Numbered from the stretch's first letter, positions 1 to 10,010 are shown. The stretch is 64,000 nt of DNA from Alphaproteobacteria bacterium (GCA_022820945.1 JAJEEP010000098.1:45358-109357); one strand, 5' to 3'. Notes: generated from the letters alone by a model not told the origin. Program-made: numbers and translations.

Positions 1-1
1 A

Positions 2-124
2 GTTCTTTCCGACGATGAAATCCGCGATGTCCTCGCCTTCATCAAGAGCACCTGGCCCGAGCCCCTGCGTCAGCATCAAGAGGACATGACGCAACACGAA
101 GCCGCGTCTGACCCCCGCAAGTGA
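2..124 (+). CDS. C-terminal fragment of a probable cytochrome c family protein (truncated by window edge)
   Basis: Open frame from position 2: VLSDDEIRDVLAFIKSTWPEPLRQHQEDMTQ...; 'L(S/T)DdEirdVlAfIkStWP' is typical of cytochrome c C-termini; stop TGA at 122-124. Confidence 0.6.
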   Translation, partial: VLSDDEIRDVLAFIKSTWPEPLRQHQEDMTQHEAASDPRK

Positions 125-573
125 ACGACGGCATGACCGATCGGCCCCCGCACCGGCGGGCGCAAGCCTCCTTCTATGCCGCGGCACTGCTCTGGCTGCC
201 GGCGGGCGTGCTCGTGTCGGCCGCGATCCGCTTTGGAACTGCGTCGGTGGCACCCGACGAGGGGGCGGCGGCGCTCATGGCGCTGCCGTCGCTGATCGTG
301 GCCGCGGTCTGTGGCCTGCCGCTGGCCTTGGCCTGCCGGCGGCTGGGGCGGCTCGGCCATGCGCGCACGGCGTGGATCGTGGGCATCGTCCTCGGGGTCG
401 CCACGGTGGCCGCGTCGCTCCCCGCCGGTTTGCTCGGCCCGCCGGGCATCGCCATCGTCGCCGTGGTGCTGAGCCTGCCAGTCTGGATTGCGGCGTTCTG
501 GCTTGGCCGGCGCGCGCGGACGAACGCCGATGCAGGGAGCCCGCCACTGGACGGGCAGGATCGCCGCCCATAG
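121..573 (+). CDS. Small integral membrane protein, unknown function
   Basis: 150-aa ORF with several hydrophobic helices; GTG start overlaps the upstream stop (GTGA). Confidence 0.55.
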   Translation: MNDGMTDRPPHRRAQASFYAAALLWLPAGVLVSAAIRFGTASVAPDEGAAALMALPSLIVAAVCGLPLALACRRLGRLGHARTAWIVGIVLGVATVAASLPAGLLGPPGIAIVAVVLSLPVWIAAFWLGRRARTNADAGSPPLDGQDRRP

Positions 574-629
574 GCTGACCGCGCGCCACCCGTTCGAGCC
601 ACCGTGGCGCATTCAGCCGTGGAGCGCCG

Positions 630-1835
630 ATGGATTTGCGACTGGGTGCGGCGCTGCGCCCTTACTTTCCGCTCGCAGCGGGTGTCCTGATCAATCTCTC
701 GACCGGGATCCTCTACGCGTGGAGCGTTTTCGTAGCGCCGCTCGAAGCCGAGCTCGGCGCCGACCGCGCGACGGTGAGCGGCGCGCAGTCGCTTTGCCTG
801 TTCACCGCGACGATCGGCTGCTTCGTGATGCACCGGCTGCTGCACTGGTTCACGCTCCCGCAGCTCACCCTGCTCATGGCTGCGGTCTCGGCGGCCGGTT
901 TCGCGCTCGCGGGCTTCGGCCAATCGGTCGCGGCACTCTATGTCGGCTACGGCGTGCTCTTCGGCTTTGCCGTCGGCGTTGTCTATTTCGTCGCGATGAC
1001 CGCGGTGAGCATCGACGGGCCGGTGAGATCCAGCATCGCCATGAGCATCAACATGTCGGCAGTCGCCATGGGCGGCATCGCCTGGTCGCCCGGTCTCGCC
1101 ATCCTGATCGCCGCGACGGGGCCGGAGACGACCTTCGGCGTGACGGCTGCGGTGATCTTCCTGGCCATGGCGATCGCCGCCGCGCTCATCGCGCTCTCCC
1201 GCAAGACGCCGCCGGCGACCGGCACGACAGGGCTGTTTCAGGACATACTGACCCACCGGCCCCGCGTGGTGATCGCGATCTTTCTCGGATTTCTCTGCGT
1301 CGCCTTCGTCGCGCTTGCCGTCATCGGTCACGCGGCGACGATGATGGCTGCCTGGGGCGCGTCTGCCGATCAGACCCAGTTCGCGCCAATGCTCTCCAGC
1401 GCTGGCTACGTGGCCGGCGGGCTGGTCGGCGGAATTCTGGTCGATGCGCTCACCGGCCGGCGCGTGCTCGTGGGCGTCGGGCTCGTCATGGGCGTGTTTC
1501 TGCTCGCGCTCTTCTTCGCCCCCGGCGTCGTCATGGGTCTCGCCGCCATTACCGCGGTCGGGATGGCCTTCGGCGTGCTCGCTAGCGCCCACCCCGTGAC
1601 TATCGCGGGCTACTACGGGGCGGCGGCACTGCCGCGGGTCTTCGGCCGCATCGCTCTGGCTTACGGGCTCGGCGGCCTGCTCGGGCCGTTCAGCGCTGGC
1701 GCGATCTACGACGCCGATCAGAATTACGGCACCGCGGTGATCATGATCGCCGTGATCGCGTTCCTGGGCGCGGTATTCTATGCCTGCCTGCCCCGCCGCG
1801 AGCGGCTCGGCGCATCGGCCCGGCGGGCAGCTTGA
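630..1835 (+). CDS. MFS transporter (OFA/oxalate-formate antiporter-like)
   Basis: 401 aa, about 12 hydrophobic segments, N-terminus 'AAGVLINLSTGILYAWSVFVAPLE'. Confidence 0.85.
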   Translation: MDLRLGAALRPYFPLAAGVLINLSTGILYAWSVFVAPLEAELGADRATVSGAQSLCLFTATIGCFVMHRLLHWFTLPQLTLLMAAVSAAGFALAGFGQSVAALYVGYGVLFGFAVGVVYFVAMTAVSIDGPVRSSIAMSINMSAVAMGGIAWSPGLAILIAATGPETTFGVTAAVIFLAMAIAAALIALSRKTPPATGTTGLFQDILTHRPRVVIAIFLGFLCVAFVALAVIGHAATMMAAWGASADQTQFAPMLSSAGYVAGGLVGGILVDALTGRRVLVGVGLVMGVFLLALFFAPGVVMGLAAITAVGMAFGVLASAHPVTIAGYYGAAALPRVFGRIALAYGLGGLLGPFSAGAIYDADQNYGTAVIMIAVIAFLGAVFYACLPRRERLGASARRAA

Positions 1836-1850
1836 GGAGGAGACGGGACC

Positions 1851-2678
1851 ATGCCGCATGTCACGACGAACGACGGGATCCGCCTTCACTACGTGGAGAA
1901 AGGCAGCGGCGCCCCCCTCGTCATGATCCCCGGCTGGTCGCAGACCGCCGCCCAGTTCGAGGCGCAAGTCGAAGGGCTTTCAGCCAGCCGCCGGGTCATC
2001 GCCTTCGACATGCGCGGGCACGGCGAATCGGACAAGCCCGAGCACGGCTACAAGATTCAGCGCCTCGCCATGGACGTGCGCAACGCTATTGAGGCCCTCG
2101 GGCTGGAACGGGTGAGCCTGCTCGGCCATTCCATGGGGTGCGCCGCGATCTGGTGCTACATCGACCTGTTCGGCGAAGCGGGGCTGGAGCGGCTCGTCCT
2201 CGTCGACCAGATGCCCGCCATCACCGCGCGCAGCGAGTGGTCAGAGCAGGAGAAGCAGGACGCCGGCGCGCTCTTCGACGGCGCGAGCCTTTACGAGACC
2301 ATCGGCGCCCTCGCGGGGAAAGAAGGCGTGGCGACCACGAAGGGCTTCATCGGCAGCATGTTCACCGGCGGCTTCCCCACCGAGCGGGTGGCGTGGGTCA
2401 TCGAGCAGAATCGCAAGATGCCGCGCCGCCACGCAGCCACTCTGCTCCTCAACCACGCGACGCAGGACTGGCGCGACCTCATCCCCCGCATCACGCTGCC
2501 GACTCTCATCGTCGGCGGCCGGGTCAGCCTGATCGACTGGCGCTCGCAGGAGTGGATGCACCGCCAGATCGCTGGCTCCCAGCTCGAGATATTCGAGGAG
2601 GCCGACGGCGGCAATCACTTCATGTTCATGGAGAGCCCGGAGCGCTTCAACCGCCTGGTGGACGCGTTCCTCGGCTGA
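1851..2678 (+). CDS. Alpha/beta hydrolase
   Basis: Nucleophile elbow GHSMG, 'FDMRGHGESDKP' motif, C-terminal GGNHF. Confidence 0.9.
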   Translation: MPHVTTNDGIRLHYVEKGSGAPLVMIPGWSQTAAQFEAQVEGLSASRRVIAFDMRGHGESDKPEHGYKIQRLAMDVRNAIEALGLERVSLLGHSMGCAAIWCYIDLFGEAGLERLVLVDQMPAITARSEWSEQEKQDAGALFDGASLYETIGALAGKEGVATTKGFIGSMFTGGFPTERVAWVIEQNRKMPRRHAATLLLNHATQDWRDLIPRITLPTLIVGGRVSLIDWRSQEWMHRQIAGSQLEIFEEADGGNHFMFMESPERFNRLVDAFLG

Positions 2679-2679
2679 G

Positions 2680-4434
2680 CTAGACCCTCGCCTCCACGCG
2701 GATCGTGACGATGTCCGTGTCGTGATATTGCTGGTGGTGGACGGAGGAAGCGAGGTGGCGCAGGAGCCGTAGCGACACCTCCCGTTCTGGTGCGTCGTCG
2801 GATGCCTGGCCCATGAGCGCGATCCGGTCCTCCAGGTTCTCCTCGCCGGGCGCCGCGATGAACTCAAGTACCGCGGCGCTGCCTTCCTTGTAGGCAGTAA
2901 GCAGCAGGCGCCGCGTCCGGTGCGGCGCGCCCTCCGCCTCTTCCTCTTCGTCGTGCCGCAGCAGCGTCAGCATCGCTTCCTCGGCGGCGGCGTCGAGGCG
3001 GTGCGCCATCGCCTCGTTCCAGCCGTTGCGGGTCGCGAAGGTCTGCAGGAACTCCCTGATCTTCGGCAACGACGCGACCTCGAACGGCGCCTGGATGCGG
3101 CGCCGGCGGGGCGCCGCCAGCTCGACGAAGAGCGTGAGCAGAATCGCCGTCATCCCGCCGGCTGTCATGCCGTTTTCCAGCAGCCCGCCGGCGATACCCG
3201 AGACATGCTCGGGGAAGATCACGCCGTTCTGGAAGCCGACCCCGATCCAGAAGGACACCCCTGCAATCAGACCCTTGCGGTAGTCCACCCCGTCCTGGAT
3301 GACGATCCGCATGCCGACCACGAAGAGCAGACCCAGCAGCACGGTGATATAGGCGGCCGCGACCGGCCCCGGTATTGCCAGCACCACGGCGAGCGCCTTT
3401 GGAATGAACGCCACCACGACGAACGCGATCCCGAGCGCGACGCCTACGCTGCGGGCGCCCACGCCGGTGAGCGCGGTGACCGATATGCTGGTGGAATAGG
3501 TCGTGTTGGGCACGGTCCCCATCAGGCCGGAGAGCAGGTTGCCCACGCCGTCGGCGCCCACCGCCCCTTGCACCGCCCGAAAATTCACCGCGCGCGGCTT
3601 GCGCCAGGAGACCCGCTGGATGGCGATACCGTCGCCCACCGTCTCAATGGCGCCGACCAGGGTCACGAAGACGAAGGCCGGCAGGAGGCCCCAGAAGACC
3701 GGCCCGAAGTCGATATCGAAGCCCGGCCAACCGCCCGACGGCACACCCACCCAGGACGCCGCGGCGATACCGGCGACATCGTAGAAGCCGAAGTACCCGG
3801 CAACCCCGCAGCCGGCGACGATGCCGATGACCGGCGCCCAGAGTCTGAGTGCGCCCGTGGCTTTCAGCGAGATACCGCACAGGACGAGCACGGTCACAAG
3901 CGCCGCGAGCGGCGCGCCGAGCTCCGACGTGCCCTCCGGAACCTGCGTCAGCATGCTGAAGACAATCGGCATCACCGTGACCGGGATCAGCATGATGACG
4001 GTGCCCGAGACGGTGGGCGTGAGGATGCGCCGAAGGAGTGAGAGTCGCCACGCAAGCAGGAACTGGAAGAGGGCGGAGATCACCACCAGCGTCGCCAGCA
4101 TCGCCGGGCCGCCCTGGGCAATCGCGCCGACGCAGATCGCGATGAAGGCCCCGGAGGTGCCCATGACAAGGACGTAGCCGGCACCGATTCGCCCGACTCG
4201 GACGGCCTGGAGGACCGAGGTGATGCCGCTGACCAAGACGGCGCCGAAGACCGCCCACGAGAGATAGGATTCCGGCCCGCCGGCGGCGCGGACCACGATC
4301 GCAGGCGTCAGCGCGACGCCGGCGATGCAAAGGACGGCGAGCTGCAGGCCGAGGCCGCAGCTAAGCGCAATGGGCGGTCGCTCGTCCGGCTCGTAGCGAA
4401 CGCCGCCGGGCCGCTCTGAGCCGCCTGTCGTCAA
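2680..4434 (-). CDS. NCS2 (xanthine/uracil permease, SLC23-like) transporter with C-terminal HATPase/RsbW-like domain
   Basis: N-terminal ~450 aa polytopic with NCS2-like segments; C-terminal ~125 aa soluble, 'HRLDAAAEEAMLTLL...EREVSLRLLRHLASSVHHQQYHDTDIVTIRVEA' resembling anti-sigma-factor kinase folds. Confidence 0.8.
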   Translation of the reverse strand: MTTGGSERPGGVRYEPDERPPIALSCGLGLQLAVLCIAGVALTPAIVVRAAGGPESYLSWAVFGAVLVSGITSVLQAVRVGRIGAGYVLVMGTSGAFIAICVGAIAQGGPAMLATLVVISALFQFLLAWRLSLLRRILTPTVSGTVIMLIPVTVMPIVFSMLTQVPEGTSELGAPLAALVTVLVLCGISLKATGALRLWAPVIGIVAGCGVAGYFGFYDVAGIAAASWVGVPSGGWPGFDIDFGPVFWGLLPAFVFVTLVGAIETVGDGIAIQRVSWRKPRAVNFRAVQGAVGADGVGNLLSGLMGTVPNTTYSTSISVTALTGVGARSVGVALGIAFVVVAFIPKALAVVLAIPGPVAAAYITVLLGLLFVVGMRIVIQDGVDYRKGLIAGVSFWIGVGFQNGVIFPEHVSGIAGGLLENGMTAGGMTAILLTLFVELAAPRRRRIQAPFEVASLPKIREFLQTFATRNGWNEAMAHRLDAAAEEAMLTLLRHDEEEEAEGAPHRTRRLLLTAYKEGSAAVLEFIAAPGEENLEDRIALMGQASDDAPEREVSLRLLRHLASSVHHQQYHDTDIVTIRVEARV

Positions 4435-4523
4435 TTCGCACTCTCCCTGTCCTGGAGTGCGAGGCGGACTCTGGCACAGGTTAGCGCTGTAACGAAGTGA
4501 CTTGCGATGAGCGGGCGTCCCCG

Positions 4524-5426
4524 TCAGACGTCGTATTCCAGGCCGATGTCGCGGTAGCGCTCCGGGTCCTCGAGCCAGCGCTGCCGTACCTTCACGAAGA
4601 GCTTGAGGTCGATGGGGCAGCCCAGGATTTGAGACAGCTCGGCCCGTGCCGCCGTGCCGATTGCCTTGATGCGCTGCCCGCCCTTGCCGAGGACGATGCC
4701 CTTGTGCGTCTCCCGCTGCACGTAGATCACCTGCTCGACCCGTGCGCCGCCGTTCCGGGCGCTGGTCCAGCCTTCGGTCTCGACCGCGACGGCGTAGGGA
4801 AGCTCCTGGCGCAGCTGCAGGAAGAGCTGCTCGCGCGTGATCTCCGCCGCAAGCAGGCGCTCCGAAATGTCTGTGAGCTGGTCTTCGGGATAGAGCCAGG
4901 GGCCCGGCGGCATGCGGGCCTTGAGCGCGCCCAGCAGGTCGTCGACACCGTCGCCGTCGAGCGCCGAAACCATGAAAATTTCGGCCGCGAGCCCGGCTTC
5001 CTCGACACCCGCAGCGAGTGGCAGCAGGGCGTGGCGCGGCACCAGGTCGATCTTGTTGAGGGCCACCAAGGTTTCGCGTCCGGTCTCCTTGAGCCGGTCG
5101 ATGATGGCCCTGGTCTCGCCGGTCAGTCCGCGCCGTGCGTCCACCAGCAGCAGGATGGCGTCGGCGTCGTGCGCGCCGCTCCAGGCGGCGTGGACCATCG
5201 CCCGTTCGAAGCGGTGCCGGGCGGCGAAGATTCCGGGCGTGTCGACGAAGACGAGCTGGACTTCGTCGATCACGCGGATGCCGCGCAGCCGGCTACGTGT
5301 GGTCTGCACCTTGGGCGAGACGATGGCGACCTTGGCGCCCACCAGCCGGTTGACCAGGGTCGACTTGCCGACATTGGGCGCTCCCAGCACGGCGACGAAG
5401 CCCGCGCGGGTGCCGCCCTCAGCCAT
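4524..5426 (-). CDS. era: GTPase Era
   Basis: GFVAVLGAPNVGKSTLVNRLVG, KVQTTRSRLRGI, DTPGIF, NKIDLV, KH-domain 'KGIVLGKGGQRIKAIG'; start chosen at MAEGGTRAGF. Confidence 0.96.
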   Translation of the reverse strand: MAEGGTRAGFVAVLGAPNVGKSTLVNRLVGAKVAIVSPKVQTTRSRLRGIRVIDEVQLVFVDTPGIFAARHRFERAMVHAAWSGAHDADAILLLVDARRGLTGETRAIIDRLKETGRETLVALNKIDLVPRHALLPLAAGVEEAGLAAEIFMVSALDGDGVDDLLGALKARMPPGPWLYPEDQLTDISERLLAAEITREQLFLQLRQELPYAVAVETEGWTSARNGGARVEQVIYVQRETHKGIVLGKGGQRIKAIGTAARAELSQILGCPIDLKLFVKVRQRWLEDPERYRDIGLEYDV

Positions 5427-6157
5427 CGCCATCGCTCCTGCCATCGGCGATGCGCGCAAGCAGGGTGCCGGCGGCGCCTTGCTCTGCCGCGCGCTTGGTG
5501 GCGCCGGTGGCGACCGCCTTGCCGAAGCCGGCGACCTCCGCCTCGACCTCGAAGAGGGGCGCATGGGCCGGGCCGCTGGACGAGAGCGTGCGATAGACCG
5601 GGAGCCCGCGCCCCCGCGCTTGCGTCCACTCCTGCAGCCGCGTCTTTGGATCGCGCGGCGGTTCGAGGTCAGCGGTCATCGCCGGCGCCCAGTGGCGGCG
5701 GATGAAGCGCTCGGCGGCATCGAGGCCGCCGTCGATATAGAGGGCGCCGATGACAGCCTCGCAGGCGTCCGCAAGATTGGCTGGATTGTCGCGCCCGCCT
5801 GCGGCGCCCTCGCTGCGGCTCAGCGTGAGACGGTCGCCGAGCGCGAGGTTGCGGGCCACGCCCTCCAGCGCCTCGCGGCGAACCAGCGCGGAGAAGCGCT
5901 GCGAGAGGGCACCTTCGGCCTCGTGCGGGAACGCCTCGTAGAGCATCGCTGCCACGACCATGCCGAGCACGCGGTCGCCCAGAAACTCGAGACGCTGATT
6001 GCTGCCGGCCTGCGTGCCCGCGCTCGGGTGCCGGAGCGCGAGGGCGAGCAGCGCCGGGTGGGCGAAGCGGTGGCCGAGAGCCTCTTCGAGCGAGCCCGCC
6101 GTTCCGGCGTCATCTGCCGCCGGCTCCGGCGGCGGCTCGGCTGCGCCTGCGGGCGCT
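5419..6157 (-). CDS. rnc: Ribonuclease III (N-terminal boundary uncertain)
   Basis: RLEFLGDRVLGMVV signature, NLADACEAVIGALYIDGG, C-terminal dsRBD 'GATKRAAEQGAAG'; overlaps era start; no ATG/GTG/TTG in frame near the expected N-terminus. Confidence 0.9.
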
Positions 6158-6917
6158 AGTCGATCGCCTTGAAGACCCGATCGCCGCGTGTTGCGCTCGG
6201 CCAGTTCCAGACCTCCCCGATGCTGGTTCCATCTTCCAGCGAGTGGAAGATGAACTCGGCCCGGCCCACGAGGTTTTCGGACGGGATGAAACCGACCGAG
6301 GGCACGCGGCTGTCGAGCGAGTTGTCGCGGTTGTCGCCCATGGCGAAGTAATGATCGGCGGGCACGGTATAGATCTGCGTGTTGTCGAGGCCGCCGGTGG
6401 GCGTGGCGTCGAGGGTCATGTAGTTCACGCCGTTCGGCAACGTCTCGCGATACTGGCGGAGCACCCGCTCGCGGCCGTAGCGGTCCGTGTAGCTGTAATC
6501 GTCGACCCGTTCGCGCTTCACCGGCGTCCCGTTGATGTGGAGCACGCCCTTGAGCACCTGGATGCGGTCGCCGGGGAGCCCCACGATGCGCTTGATGTAG
6601 TCGGTCGAATTGTCGCGGGGCAGCTTGAAGACCGCAACGTCGCCCCGGTCTGGCGGGCTGTCGATGATCCGCCCGTCGAACACGTCGATGCTCCAAGGCA
6701 GCGAGTGCGTGCTGTAGCCGTAGGCGTACTTCGACACGAACAGATAGTCGCCGACGAGCAGGGTCGGGATCATTGAGCCGGACGGGATGTTGAAGGGCTC
6801 GATCGCGACGGTGCGGACGATCAACGCGGCAAGCACCGCGTAGATCAGGGTCCGGATGGTGTCCCAGAAGCCGCTGAATCTGCGCTTGGCTGAGCCCTGA
6901 ATCTTGGCGCGCCCCAT
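6156..6917 (-). CDS. lepB: Signal peptidase I
   Basis: PSGSMIPTLLVGDYLFVSK, YIKRIVGLPGDRI, YFAMGDNRDNSLDSR. Confidence 0.97.
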   Translation of the reverse strand: MGRAKIQGSAKRRFSGFWDTIRTLIYAVLAALIVRTVAIEPFNIPSGSMIPTLLVGDYLFVSKYAYGYSTHSLPWSIDVFDGRIIDSPPDRGDVAVFKLPRDNSTDYIKRIVGLPGDRIQVLKGVLHINGTPVKRERVDDYSYTDRYGRERVLRQYRETLPNGVNYMTLDATPTGGLDNTQIYTVPADHYFAMGDNRDNSLDSRVPSVGFIPSENLVGRAEFIFHSLEDGTSIGEVWNWPSATRGDRVFKAID

Positions 6918-6976
6918 GTGCGGTCGGTTCGGTTCCAGCTGTTCGCGGCCCGGGCCGCCCGCTGCCCTCGTTGCCG

Positions 6977-7381
6977 TCAGTCGGTTGCAGGGATTGCAGT
7001 GATCAGCACGACGGCCTGGGCGATCGGTGGCTCATCGGTCATGGTCACGTCGATCCGGCACCTCATGCCCGAAGGCGTGAGCGATTGCAAGCGTTTGAGC
7101 GCACCGCCCGTCAGCTCGATCGTCGGCTGACCGGTGGGCAGGTTGACCACCGCCATGTCGCGCCAGAAGACACCCTGGCGGAGCCCGGTGCCCAGCGCCT
7201 TCGCGCAGGCCTCCTTGGCGGCGAAGCGACGGGCATAGGTTTCCTCCGGCCTCAGCCGGCGCTCGGCGCGTGCGCGTTCGACTGCGGTGAAAACGCGGTG
7301 GGTAAAGCGCGCGCCGAAGCGGTCGAGCGTGCCCGCGATGCGCCGGATGTCGACGATGTCGGCGCCGAGGCCGACGATCAT
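6977..7381 (-). CDS. acpS: Holo-[acyl-carrier-protein] synthase
   Basis: [37 protein letters not shown]. Confidence 0.96.
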   Translation of the reverse strand: MIVGLGADIVDIRRIAGTLDRFGARFTHRVFTAVERARAERRLRPEETYARRFAAKEACAKALGTGLRQGVFWRDMAVVNLPTGQPTIELTGGALKRLQSLTPSGMRCRIDVTMTDEPPIAQAVVLITAIPATD

Positions 7382-7427
7382 GGGCCAGGCCGGCGGCTCG
7401 GCAGCGGCGCTCACGGCACGCGCACCA

Positions 7428-8123
7428 TCAGCGGCCGCGGTCCACCAGCACTTGGTCGAAATGAGTCACGTTCGCGGCGGCCGGCTGGGCGTCCCCCTGT
7501 GCGGGTTCAGGGGCGGCCTCGGGGATGGAGATCTCGTCATCCACCTGTTGCCCGGTGTCCAGTCTGGCGCGGCGCTCCTCGTCGAGCACGCGCCTGCGCC
7601 GCAGGCGCCTGGCCTGGCGGTGGTGCTGGTAGTTGCCCACCACCCGTCGTATCGGGAAGAAGAACAAGAGCCACACGACTACCGCTGCCGGCAGGCCGCC
7701 CACCAGCATGGGCAGCAGTACCGTACCCGGCTCCTCGAAGATGGTGCCGATCGTCATGTCGGCGGGCAGTTCCTGACCGCGCTCGTAGCCGAGAATCCAG
7801 GTTCCCAGCCAAATGATTCCCGCCCAGATAAAGGGAAAGGTCCACGGATTGCCGACCGCCGTGCCGATCGCCGACGCGATGATGTTGCCGCGCAGCGCCC
7901 ACGCCAGCACCGCAGCGAGAATGAAGTGAAACCCGATCAAGGGCGTGAACGAGACCGCCGCTCCGCACGCGAAGCCGCACGCGATGGCGTAGGGCGAGCC
8001 TTGCAGGCGTTTGAGTTTGAAGGTCCAGTATCGGAGAACCCGGCCCCAGCCCATGTTGGGCCACACGAACCGCCGCAAGCGGACCCATCGGCTCAGCTTC
8101 TTGCGTCGGCGAAACAGGCTCAA
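7428..8123 (-). CDS. DUF2062 domain-containing membrane protein
   Basis: [36 protein letters not shown]; acpS/lepB neighbourhood. Confidence 0.85.
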   Translation of the reverse strand: MSLFRRRKKLSRWVRLRRFVWPNMGWGRVLRYWTFKLKRLQGSPYAIACGFACGAAVSFTPLIGFHFILAAVLAWALRGNIIASAIGTAVGNPWTFPFIWAGIIWLGTWILGYERGQELPADMTIGTIFEEPGTVLLPMLVGGLPAAVVVWLLFFFPIRRVVGNYQHHRQARRLRRRRVLDEERRARLDTGQQVDDEISIPEAAPEPAQGDAQPAAANVTHFDQVLVDRGR

Positions 8124-8360
8124 GGCCGTCCTCGCCTCAGCCCGCGCCCGGCAGGAGTCTCCGCCCCAGCCATGCGCGCGACGCTCGACCGAATGCCACC
8201 GACCGTCTCATCGCCTTCCTCCCAACCGCGGGTCTACCCTTCTTATTTTTCCACCCCAATCCGAGAGTTAGCCCAAGATCGCGCGGTCGTGCAAGGCTTG
8301 GTGCGTCCGCCCGCTCAAACCCCCAGCTTCCGTCGGTGCCATGCGCCGGCGCAGTTCGCC

Positions 8361-8388
8361 TTGCATTTTGTGTGTGATACTGTATATT
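8361..8388 (+). promoter_or_regulatory. Candidate sigma70-like promoter of gcrA
   Basis: TTGCAT (8361-8366), 16-nt spacer, TATATT (8383-8388), in a locally AT-rich patch about 70 bp upstream of the gcrA ATG. Confidence 0.45.
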
Positions 8389-8456
8389 GGGAGTTTAGGG
8401 CACAGCGCGACAATATTTGGACCGGTGCAAGCCCGGCATCGGACGGAGGGACGGTT

Positions 8457-8918
8457 ATGACAGCCTGGACGCCGGAGCGGGTCGCCACCGTGACCCGGCT
8501 GTGGAACGAAGGACTCACGACCGCCGAGATCGGGCGTGCGGTCGGCATGTCAAAGAATGCCGTCGTCGGCAAGGCGCATCGCCTGCAACTGCCGCCGCGC
8601 CCGTCGCCGATCCGGCGCGGAAAGAGTTATTCGCGCACGCCGAAGGCCAAGAACGGCGTGAACGGTGCAAACGGTGTGCATGGCGCGAACGGGCGCAAGT
8701 CGGCAACGACGCCCGCAGGGATCGCGGTGCCGGCAAGATCGCGGGCGCCGGAGACGCCTCTCGCCGTCGGCAGCTCGGCGTGCAAATGGCCCATCGGCCA
8801 TCCGGACGAGCCCAGCTTCCACTTCTGCGGCGAACTTGCGCTACTCGGCAAGCCTTACTGCCTGGAGCACTACCGCAGGGCCTACGTGGCTGTCAGGCCC
8901 CGCTCCGACGCGGCCTGA
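8457..8918 (+). CDS. gcrA: GcrA family cell-cycle regulator
   Basis: MTAWTPERVATVTRLWNEGLTTAEIGRAVGMSKNAVVGKAHRLQL; C-terminal CKWPIGHP...FHFCGELALLGKPYCLEHYRRAY. Confidence 0.93.
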   Translation: MTAWTPERVATVTRLWNEGLTTAEIGRAVGMSKNAVVGKAHRLQLPPRPSPIRRGKSYSRTPKAKNGVNGANGVHGANGRKSATTPAGIAVPARSRAPETPLAVGSSACKWPIGHPDEPSFHFCGELALLGKPYCLEHYRRAYVAVRPRSDAA

Positions 8919-8951
8919 GCCATCCCAGACGGGGCCTCACCGCCGGCGGCG

Positions 8952-9305
8952 CTACGATGCCGGCTGGTCGGGTTCGGCTGAAGGCGACAGCCGCTCGACC
9001 TCGGCATCCATGCGGCCCTGCCACATCAGCGCCCACATGTGAAAATCGCCGGCCAGGCTGAAGAACGGGTAGGTGAAGGTCGCCGGCCGGTTGCGCTCGA
9101 TCAAGAGGTGGCTGATCCAGGCGAAGAAGTAGCCGCACACGAGCGCGGCAATCAGCAGCAGCGGCTCTCCGAGGACACCGGCGACGACAACCAGAGCAAC
9201 GGAACCCGTGGTGCCGACGAAGTGCATCCGGCGCGTCCACGGCCGGCTGTGCTCGGACACGTAGTAGGGCCAGAAGGCTCGATACCGACGGATTCGATCG
9301 CTCAT
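8952..9305 (-). CDS. DUF962/Mpo1-like membrane protein
   Basis: FWPYYVSEHSRPWTRRMHFVGTTGS, ISHLLIERNRPATFTYP, GDFHMWALMW. Confidence 0.85.
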   Translation of the reverse strand: MSDRIRRYRAFWPYYVSEHSRPWTRRMHFVGTTGSVALVVVAGVLGEPLLLIAALVCGYFFAWISHLLIERNRPATFTYPFFSLAGDFHMWALMWQGRMDAEVERLSPSAEPDQPAS

Positions 9306-9452
9306 CGTCGCTGCCTCCATCTCTGTCGCGCGTGCAACGCCGCCATCATGTCGCCCAATTCGTTGCGTTTTCAGGCTATGTTTGTGATTCTACACCATCG
9401 CTCTCGACTCACGATTGCGCGGTGAACCCACACGGTCAGGGAGATCACGCCC

Positions 9453-10010
9453 ATGGCGGCGATGACCACACCCGTCTGCGATTTCGGCTGGAAGGCGGTC
9501 GACTTTCGGCTGGAGGGGACCGACGGCAAGACCTACACGCTCGCGGACTGCGCCGGCGAGCGCGGTACGCTGGTGATGTTCCTCTGCAACCATTGTCCGT
9601 TCGTGAAGGCCGTCATCGACCGCATCGTGCGGGACGTGAACGAGCTCAGGAGCCACGGGATCGGCGCGGTCGCCATCATGCCGAACGACACCGAGGCCTA
9701 TCCCGCCGATTCCTTCCAGAACATGAAGATGTTCGGCAGCCAGCACGGGTTCGGCTTCCCCTATCTCATCGACCGGACCCAGGATGTGGCGCGCGCCTAC
9801 GACGCGGCGTGCACGCCTGACTTCTTCGGCTTCGACCGAGACCTCGGCCTGCAGTACCGGGGCCGGCTCGACGCCTCGCGGATGGAGCCGGTGCCCGACG
9901 CGCGCCGGGAGCTCCTCGAGGCCATGATCCAGGTTGCCGAGTCCGGGCGCGGACCCGAGGAGCAGCTGCCGTCCATGGGCTGCTCGATCAAGTGGCGCGA
10001 AGCCGCTTGA
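9453..10010 (+). CDS. Thioredoxin-like/AhpC-TSA family protein
   Basis: MFLCNHCPFVKAV, IMPNDTEAYPADSF, ACTPDFFGFD. Confidence 0.88.
   Translation: MAAMTTPVCDFGWKAVDFRLEGTDGKTYTLADCAGERGTLVMFLCNHCPFVKAVIDRIVRDVNELRSHGIGAVAIMPNDTEAYPADSFQNMKMFGSQHGFGFPYLIDRTQDVARAYDAACTPDFFGFDRDLGLQYRGRLDASRMEPVPDARRELLEAMIQVAESGRGPEEQLPSMGCSIKWREAA

Noticed and set aside
174-1967. 597-aa minus-strand ORF opposite the MFS and hypothetical genes
   Set aside because: Low-complexity Arg/His/Asp/Gly-rich translation typical of antisense frames in high-GC DNA; the plus-strand genes have clear family motifs
9386-9410. Paired GANTC (CcrM-type) sites upstream of the 9453 gene, and another pair at 29642-29652
   Set aside because: Suggestive because GcrA is present, but GANTC is a frequent 4-base-specified motif and two nearby sites are expected by chance; an enrichment test would be needed
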